This document shows, piece by piece, positions 58,987 through 64,000 of a DNA stretch of 64,000 bases. The stretch is from the NCBI GenBank assembly GCA_000310025.1, contig FN649739.1:507447-571446 (forward strand), written 5' to 3'. Each line of letters begins with the position of its first letter. The first letter of the stretch is position 1. The notes below the pieces were generated by a model. That model saw nothing but the letters and a program-made list of their open reading frames with translations. It was not told the DNA's origin and did no database searches. The translations under genes and the position numbers were made by a program. This stretch comes from Ectocarpus siliculosus (lineage: Eukaryota > Sar > Phaeophyceae > Ectocarpales > Ectocarpaceae).

Positions 58987-61859
58987 CCGTACCTCGAAAA
59001 TCGCGCCTTATTCCTTTTGAGTAATCGTCTTGTTAAATGATACGTCCATCCTCACCTCGATCATCGGCGTGAAGGTGGGTACTGGGAGGCCGTTTTCATC
59101 CAATACTGGCAACCCGGTGGTGGCATTAACCTCGAAGACCTTGTCGAAGGCAACGGGGTCCTGGTAGCCCTCTCCTCCAATGGAGTAGCGGGTGACGGCG
59201 GCTGCCGCCATAATCAGCTCGTTTATCCCGATGAAAATAACGTGGGTGTAGTCTGCATGCACAGCAGTTAGTTGTGCACCATCAGGCACGCATGGGTGGC
59301 CCTTCATGCTCCGAGACTTGCGAGACAAGCTCAACAGGGACGAACAAACATTAGTATGGTTCTCAGAGCAGCCCCACCAAATTGATAGTGTGAAATTATC
59401 GAGGGTATGGCATCAACCTAGATCTGCATAGGTAGCGGTCGCACAGAGAACGTCAGCATACTCTCAACCTCTTCAAAAATATCCAGCGCTACCCTGGCGC
59501 TGTCCAGTGCGCAGAAGGGAAATGCTGCCTCAAATTCTTGCTGCAAATGGAAGCAGCAACCGTTCGACAAAGGAAAACCCAGTTCACCTCTAGGGTCTGG
59601 CAGCTAGGTCTATATCGTCGAGAGTTGGGCCGGACAATATGAATTTTCTCACCTAGAGTGTCGTTAGTAGTTGTGCTCGTATCGTCGACGATTTCGTAGA
59701 AGTATCGGTCGATCTGTTCTTCAAGAGTCTGCAAAGAAAGTGAACGGGTGACGGGGTAGGATAACGCGTCAGCACACCAACGCTCAGCCCGACAAACAGA
59801 AGAAGAGAGGTGACATGTTGCCGCGGAAGCGAGAGCTTCGAAACACAAGGGGTACAACAGTGTAGGCTCAACAGCTTGAGGCGCCGAAGACGGAAGCACC
59901 AAAGGGCCGAGCATACTTGTAGGTCGGGTTCCAGTGCGTGAAAGGAAGAAGTAAGCAGTACAAACAAGCAGACTATCATGCATCAGACGCGGGTGAACGT
60001 TGTCATCATCTTCCTGTGTTACCTGCATCTGTCTCTCTCTTCCCTTTTCTCCCTTTCTGCGCTCCTCTATTTTCATCGCGACCGTTCTGACCCGCTCTCT
60101 CCCCCTTGGTAGAAAGCCTCGCCAACACCTTGTTTCAACGGAGGCAAGAGGGTGGCAGCACACACACAGAGCCCCCCGCTCGTCGTTCGTATCTTTGACT
60201 AATCCTTGCCGGCGACCCAAGTGACAGGCCGGTACAGTAGTAGAGCACCTCCCTTCTTATCGCGGCGTGTGTCAACAGTATCGAATAGGCTTACCGCCGT
60301 GGGGAAGTCTTCCCCCTCCCCGGTGTACCCGGTGCACCTCTCGCGAGAACGGAACGCATCCGTGGCGGTCGCTGAACTCGTCGCAAAGTTGTGCTCCTGA
60401 TTCACCCGGTGTACAGTATTCAATGCGAGACGGCGGGCAATCGAGGCGGGAGAGAGCGTGGTCCGTGATGTGTGTTCGTCCCGTCTATATTCTGGCGCCA
60501 GTCTACACACCTTTCGGTGTACATGGCTGACGTATCAGCCTAGGCCACCGTAAAAAAAGAGAGATGTCATTAGGAGCTACTTTGCCAGCAAATATGTCAC
60601 ACGGGTCAGTCACCGGCTATACGCCTGTGGTCGATGATATGCGACGAACGCGCATTTCTAGCGACTGAAAGGTTCCCCACTGTGCCAGCATTCCTTGCGA
60701 TGCTCCGTGAAGGCTGGGGTGCTACCGGCGACATCCAACAGAAAGGCTTTGGGAGCTCACGCAAAAACATGGCGGACGCTCCTGATAGGTTGAAACCATA
60801 GCGCACGAAGCCACCGCCGCTATTCACAACGCCGTACCGAAATGTGTCCCAGAACATTGCGGCTGAAAATATGCGACGAAGACCTCCTAAGCACGATAGC
60901 CAACCTAGAGGCGTGCTCACGGAAAGCGTGCTTAGTATCTGGACCTGAAGCAGAGCATTTACGATGTCAAACAAATCCGTACGTTACTCACGTCGGGAAT
61001 ACGGAGCCACGTCGGCCACACTTTTCCATTTGTCACGGAGCCTTCAAACGGCATGTACGCTGCCGTTTTCTCCTGCGGACAGCACGAGAAGCACCAAGAG
61101 TAGTAGCAAACGCGGTTTAGGGGGCATGGCATGTAGACATCCGCAACGCATACAGGAGACAACAACAGGAGGGTGGTAGAGAGCCACCATTCGGCATTAT
61201 CGAAGCATTTTCAGCACCATCTCGGATGTTTCCACGAGTCCATCCCAGGAACAAAAAACGTTTCCACGAACATGCCGGAAATGAGACCATTCGCAACGAA
61301 GCGCAAACCGCTGCATCAAAGTGTTAACCTTCTGCCATATACCCATATAGGGCAAAGCAAACAGGCAAAACACCATGAAAGCTATGTTTAAAACATAGTT
61401 TCAGGCACTTCCCGTCATTCTTCTCCATTCTTACCTCTAAGAGGCTTGCTTCCAAGTACTGCCTTGGTGGGTAAACCTCGTTTCGGCACGAGCGAGATGT
61501 TTGACGGCCAAGACGGCGTATTCGCAGAAACGACCGCTGCACACACACGTACGTATTGGTTAACAACGACCACTCCGAAATAGCACACACCACCCGCCGC
61601 CGTGAATGCTGGAGCGATCTCCCGGCCGTCCATAACCACGACACATCCCCAGGTACGTTCTGCACGCGTACTCTACGAAATCCGGAGAGACTTCAAAAGA
61701 TCAGATAGCCTCAAGAACATGACCGCTCACGTCACTGTCCGGCCCGTCGTACACCCGCTTCCACGGGAAGGGCCCGATCCCCTCGTCCTCGAACTGGAAG
61801 CTGGCCGGGGTGTTGAACCTCCTTCCGGTGTCCGAGTTGGAGTCACCTAACACCACCAT
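57053..61859 (-). CDS. SGNH/GDSL-family hydrolase, 8 exons, at least 400 aa
   Basis: Exons on the minus strand: 61859-61724, 61059-60992, 60396-60295, 59728-59653, 59252-59056, 58563-58462, 58117-57989 and 57445-57053. Phases agree (1203 bases) and the frame ends in a stop. Block I is GDSNSDTG (Ser 7). NGKVWPTWLRIPD and HNFATSSATAT match the second block. THVIFIGINEL (Asn 138) is block III. The catalytic pair is in FYDSIHFTTDFH (Asp 357, His 360). ARLIGAGVTGRILLANVGSL is the usual helix-strand before the last third. A Cys-rich segment with CQEECALC and CATC (about residues 320-347) suggests disulfides and a secreted protein. No signal peptide is present: the first exon opens at ATG immediately after an AAAG that could be a splice acceptor, so an upstream exon is likely missing. 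Related enzymes are esterases or lipases; the substrate cannot be told. Block III has Glu where Asp is more common (GINE, not GxND). Confidence 0.85.
58930..58987 (+). repeat. (CAA)n microsatellite in an intron
   Basis: About 19 CAA units with one CAG lie in the intron between exons 5 and 6 of the SGNH hydrolase gene, preceded by a CCACCAC-rich patch. On the transcribed strand it is a TTG run. Confidence 0.95.
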
Positions 61860-62985
61860 CTTTGCCGTGGTTTCGAAGCACAGAGAAACATTGCAAGGGT
61901 CGAGAACAGGACATGTCTTGGTCGTCGGCCTCCGGTTGAGTACCTCGACATTTCAGCAAGCCTATTCGGTGCAAGCCTTGCTGCAGAGTGGTTTCAATAT
62001 CGCCTCCCAAAATCAGCAGCACCGGATCAGTATCCCGTGATGAATATACCACAAAAATCTTCCCATGAACGATTCCCATCTACTTTTCCGTCCCTGGCCA
62101 TTATTTTGTACAGCCGCACGTTCTCGGGAAATTGCGCGTAGTATATCGAAAGCGGTGAAACCAGAACTCTTTTCTCGACCAATTTTTCATCCGCAGCTAT
62201 GCATAGGTGCATGCTTGAAGTGTGTGTAGATGTGTTATCCGAAGCTGGTTGGTCGAGTGCCGCATGAGAACGCACTGCTGCTTGCTGTAGTCTAGCTCAA
62301 TCCGTTTTGGGAGTCACGGCAGACTTGCGCTCTCTCCAACCGGTCCAAATCTCTCGGACTTGCGTATTCTACCCGCCAGTGGTTCCCTGGGTTTTGACTT
62401 CACACCCTGTACAATTATGACTAACAAGTACAACAGGTCGCCCGGGATTCTGAGCCAGTAGTTGATTGGAATGAACTTCAGTCACCCCAATATTTCCAGT
62501 CAGTAGTAGGTTGATTGGGATCAACTAGTTGCACAAGGTTCTCTGGCCGAGTCCATAGTTGTTTTGGCAAACAACCATTTGCGTAACCTTTTCACAGCAC
62601 TATTATAACGGGAACAAACAATGACCTTTTCCACGCTTTTTGTGCCGCCGTTGGCCATTTGACGTGTTTTTATCCAGTACTGCTTTATGTAGTTGAATCA
62701 AGGGCGCCCGAAAAAATATATATCCCGACACCTACGTCCTACGTACCCATTTTCTTGTTTGGGAGGTTTTCGGGGGGGGGGGTAACGGTACGCTAATTCC
62801 CATATGGAGCATTGGGAACCCGCGGCGTGTCGCCCATTTTTCTTTGGGGTACCCTGTGCGCGAGCTAGGATCCTCACTTGCGAACCCCGGACCCATGATC
62901 ACACAAAACGGGTACATGACACATCAAGAGCGGAGAGATGGCACCGGGTGTGATCGTATTTACCAATGTTTTTTCCTCGGGTTTT
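61860..62985. other. Upstream region of the hydrolase gene
   Basis: This region should hold the promoter and probably a first exon with the signal peptide of the minus-strand hydrolase. Minus-strand frames at 62275-62027 and 62079-61843 are candidates, but neither shows a hydrophobic N-terminus. At 62455-62530 a short word (GTTGATTGGNATNAACT) occurs twice. Confidence 0.4.
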
Positions 62986-62991
62986 TTCTCG

Positions 62992-63800
62992 CACCCCGGT
63001 ATCAACTCTCCGACCCCGGTGCGGAAATGCAAAGAAATCATTTCGTTTAGTTTATTCAAGGCACCCCGGTGCGATCTCTCCGACCGGTGCCATCCCCAAT
63101 GAAATACACACAGATGTTGTATGCACGTACCCCGGTGCCATCTCCCCGACCGGTACGATGGTATTGTACCAGTGTAGGCATACCCACACGCACAGTTTCT
63201 TCACACGTTAGTTGACAATGCTATTGATCAGTATAGAACCACACCATACGTGTAGGTACCGTTGTTGCTGGTTGGAAGCACACCGGTAACGGCAACGTAG
63301 GCTGGTACGTAACAGCTTTCCATGCACAGCGAGTGGTCTTGTGTTTGAAGGCGAGTTTGGCTATGGCGTGACAAGGACTACAAACGATGTGAGGCACCGG
63401 TACACTGATACCGTACGTCCACTTTCGTTTCGGTCTTCCTACGGATACCAGTACGTATATACGCAGCAGTACAATAGGTGTAAGGTGGGGTAGGGTGCGG
63501 CTTGTACGTTGTGTGTTTGGGTGAGTGTACGGTTGGCAATTGGCATCCCGCGCGACCATGAATACGTACATACAGGACAGGAGTGGCGTTCCGCTGACAC
63601 CGTCCCTACGTGCAAAAGATACGCACATGTACTTCATTCCGGAAGCTGACAGGAGTTCAATCTTGGATTTGGGGGTCGGTGAGATCGCACCCGGTGCGAT
63701 CTCACCGACCCCGGTGCGTAAATCGAATTAAATCATGCCGTTCTTGTATCTGTTTGCGCACCCTGGTGCCGTCTCCCCGACCGGTGCCATCTCTCCGACT
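62992..63800. repeat. Dispersed GCACCCCGGTGC / ATCTCTCCGAC repeat units
   Basis: A unit of about 34 bases of the form GCACCCCGGTGC, ATCTCTCCGAC, CGGTGC occurs near 62993, 63060, 63129, 63683-63720 and 63758-63800, with 30 bases to 500 bases between copies. Some copies are followed by AAATCRAATTAAATCATNCCG-like sequence (compare 63028-63050 and 63718-63742). No gene is visible. Confidence 0.75.
63672..63712. repeat. 41-bp palindrome
   Basis: The left arm 63672-63691 (GGGGTCGGTGAGATCGCACC) is the exact reverse complement of the right arm 63693-63712, with a single central C. It is built from two head-to-head copies of the GCACC/ATCTCACCGACC unit found elsewhere in 62992-63800. Confidence 0.95.
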
Positions 63801-64000
63801 ATTTCGGTAACCCACTCAAGGTATTATGCGTATAGTATAACGTCGTCACTAGTAGAACACGATGTGTCCCACACATACACGCAGCTTGCGTGAAGCGTGC
63901 TCTGAGCACCATGAGAAGCAAAGAGCATTGAGTTTTTTTTCGGCCCGCCCGGGGGGGGGGGATACATACCTGCATAGGTGTGCGGGATGACTTTTTTCGG

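Noticed and set aside
60606-60974. Minus-strand frame with RYGVVNSGGGFVRYGFNLSG as a hydrolase exon
   Set aside because: It looks a little like the GDSL second block, but the exon at 60396-60295 (HNFATSSATAT) fits better and its phase joins directly to the exon ending at 60992.
61477-61536. Minus-strand GRFCEYAVLAVKHLARAE segment as a hydrolase exon
   Set aside because: Splice-like borders exist, but its phases fit neither neighbour, while exons 61724 and 61059 join in frame without it.
62992-63800. CRISPR-like array
   Set aside because: Units are irregularly spaced and self-complementary in a eukaryotic window; no cas genes and no uniform spacers.

Overview
This is a eukaryotic nuclear window, GC-rich, with many short exons, GT-AG introns of a few hundred bases, dense trinucleotide runs and two 100-N assembly gaps. 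Intron-exon style, G/C homopolymers, CAG/CTG-rich coding low complexity and the gene content fit a stramenopile, most likely a brown alga of the Ectocarpus type. The organism call is inference from style and was not checked by search.

Four multi-exon or single-exon genes can be built with fair to good support, three of them by matching every intron phase. (1) 15145-4193, minus: a 14-exon GTPBP1/GTPBP2-type translational GTPase of 1237 residues, with long Ala/Gly/Ser/Pro insertions between its conserved blocks. (2) 17863-36304, plus: a 28-exon, 1023-residue kinesin-like protein whose motor-like head has lost the Walker A, switch I and switch II motifs, followed by a long coiled coil. (3) 43843-37222, minus: a 9-exon, 1219-residue WD40 protein, probably WDR93-like and so possibly ciliary, with an EF-hand-like N-terminus. 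(4) 61859-57053, minus: an 8-exon SGNH/GDSL hydrolase, complete at the C-terminus but probably missing an upstream signal-peptide exon. A single-exon gene at 46936-46217 (minus) encodes a helical-bundle protein with a long Gly/Ala hydrophobic tail that resembles HeLo/MLKL-type domains. An eroded tyrosine-recombinase-like fragment lies at 53008-52320 (minus), and a doubtful acidic-tail gene at 53921-54319 (plus).

Between and inside these genes lies repeat DNA: three copies of a dispersed repeat (4521-5174, 26941-27475, 31144-31246); a fold-back element with 5-bp flanking direct repeats and an assembly gap in its loop (34251-34899), sitting in a kinesin intron; two blocks rich in CCCATGGG-like palindromes (around 34.1-35.4 kb and 56.2-56.7 kb); a telomere-like stretch; and, at the right end, a dispersed GCACCCCGGTGC-type unit with a near-perfect 41-bp palindrome.

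Genes 1 and 2 are divergent from a shared 2.7-kb spacer. There is no operon logic and no evident pathway linking the genes. The kinesin-like and WDR93-like proteins could both be cytoskeletal or ciliary. The most unusual item is the nucleotide-motif-less kinesin-like protein; the HeLo-like protein and the fold-back element come next.
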